A stretch of DNA of 22,438 bases, taken from positions 1-22,438 of IMG/VR virus record IMGVR_UViG_3300046009_002729; one strand, written 5' to 3'. The notes under the pieces are model-generated. The model was not told the origin of the DNA and made no database searches. It saw only the letters and a list, made by a program, of their open reading frames with translations. The DNA comes from a virus. Numbering within the stretch: the first letter of the stretch is position 1; every line of letters begins with the position of its first letter. The translations under genes and the position numbers were made by a program. Positions 22,296-22,438 of this stretch are shown here, piece after piece.

Positions 22296-22438
22296 TTATA
22301 TTCCTGTAATTGTAGCTAAATTAGGGCGATTATTAATAATCGGATATTCAAAATCAATGAAATAACGAATAGCAGTGCCAATGTGCTGATAATCACTATC
22401 AGCTTCAAGAAACGTAGAGCCATCTTTTAACTGACCTG
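22296..22438 (-). CDS. terminase large subunit, C-terminal fragment (cut by window edge)
   Basis: A minus-strand frame is open from the window edge to a TAA at 22296-22298, giving 46 residues: GQLKDGSTFLEADSDYQHIG, then TAIRYFIDFEYPIINNRPNL and ATITGI. The D-x-x-HI-x-x-AIRYFI-x-FEYPI ending resembles the C-terminus of phage terminase large subunits, where the nuclease domain ends with D-x-x-AxRY. It sits immediately before the portal gene, where the large terminase is expected. Only the tail is visible, so the ATPase and nuclease motifs cannot be checked. Confidence 0.68.
   Translation of the reverse strand, partial: GQLKDGSTFLEADSDYQHIGTAIRYFIDFEYPIINNRPNLATITGI

Noticed and set aside
1-22438. 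Anti-phage defence island, toxin-antitoxin pair or other new multi-gene system
   Set aside because: Nearly every gene of substance fits a phage structural, lysis or nucleotide-metabolism role. The unknown genes are small and dispersed, with no shared operon of their own.

Overview
The window is a stretch of a tailed-phage genome or prophage. It holds the late structural module of a siphovirus-type phage on the minus strand and a short group of early/accessory genes on the plus strand. No bacterial gene, integrase, tRNA, IS element or CRISPR array was seen. The DNA is AT-rich by eye. The domain families (T4-type lysozyme, P22-type coat protein, DUF4055 portal, DUF3310 protein, lambda-type G/GT tail chaperone) suggest a host among the Pseudomonadota, probably an AT-rich gamma- or betaproteobacterium. 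The genus cannot be fixed from the sequence alone.

Layout. From 1 to 1357 (+) there are five tightly overlapping genes: the 3' part of a dUTPase, a small exported or membrane-anchored protein, a winged-helix/DUF3310 fusion and two tiny proteins. They end at a terminator (1343-1367) that looks functional in both directions. Everything else is on the minus strand and reads from right to left in virion assembly order: C-terminus of the terminase large subunit (22296-22438), portal (20902-22293), SPP1 gp7/Mu F-type head protein (19871-20902), an intergenic control region with a promoter candidate (19667-19870), a 60-aa protein, scaffold, P22-like major capsid protein, an unknown beta-rich 159-aa protein, a head-tail connector, a RyR-domain protein, head-tail stopper, tail completion protein, tail terminator and tail tube protein. 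A strong terminator (13697-13735) follows. After it come the tail assembly chaperones, a 1978-aa tape measure protein, two tail-tip proteins, a tail fibre, two small proteins, three small membrane proteins (holin candidates) and a T4-type endolysin.

How the genes work together. Terminase and portal package DNA into a capsid built from P22-like coat protein on a scaffold. The connector, stopper, completion and terminator proteins join the head to a tail whose length should be set by the very long tape measure (about 300 nm by the usual 0.15 nm per residue rule). Many neighbours overlap by ATGA or TAATG, which indicates translational coupling.

The best-supported non-obvious feature is a programmed -1 frameshift. 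The slippery heptamer GGGAAAC (13280-13286, minus strand) lies in the correct frame near the end of the G-like chaperone gene, and the -1 frame runs open from there to the tape measure start. This predicts a 257-aa G-T fusion, as in phage lambda. Other points of interest are small hairpins that include or abut the likely ribosome binding sites of three consecutive head genes, two paralogous single-span membrane proteins in tandem in the lysis region, the RyR domain in the head-tail operon, and a 106-bp internal repeat in the fibre gene. I found no anti-phage or other clearly new multi-gene system; the region is otherwise a fairly orthodox late module.
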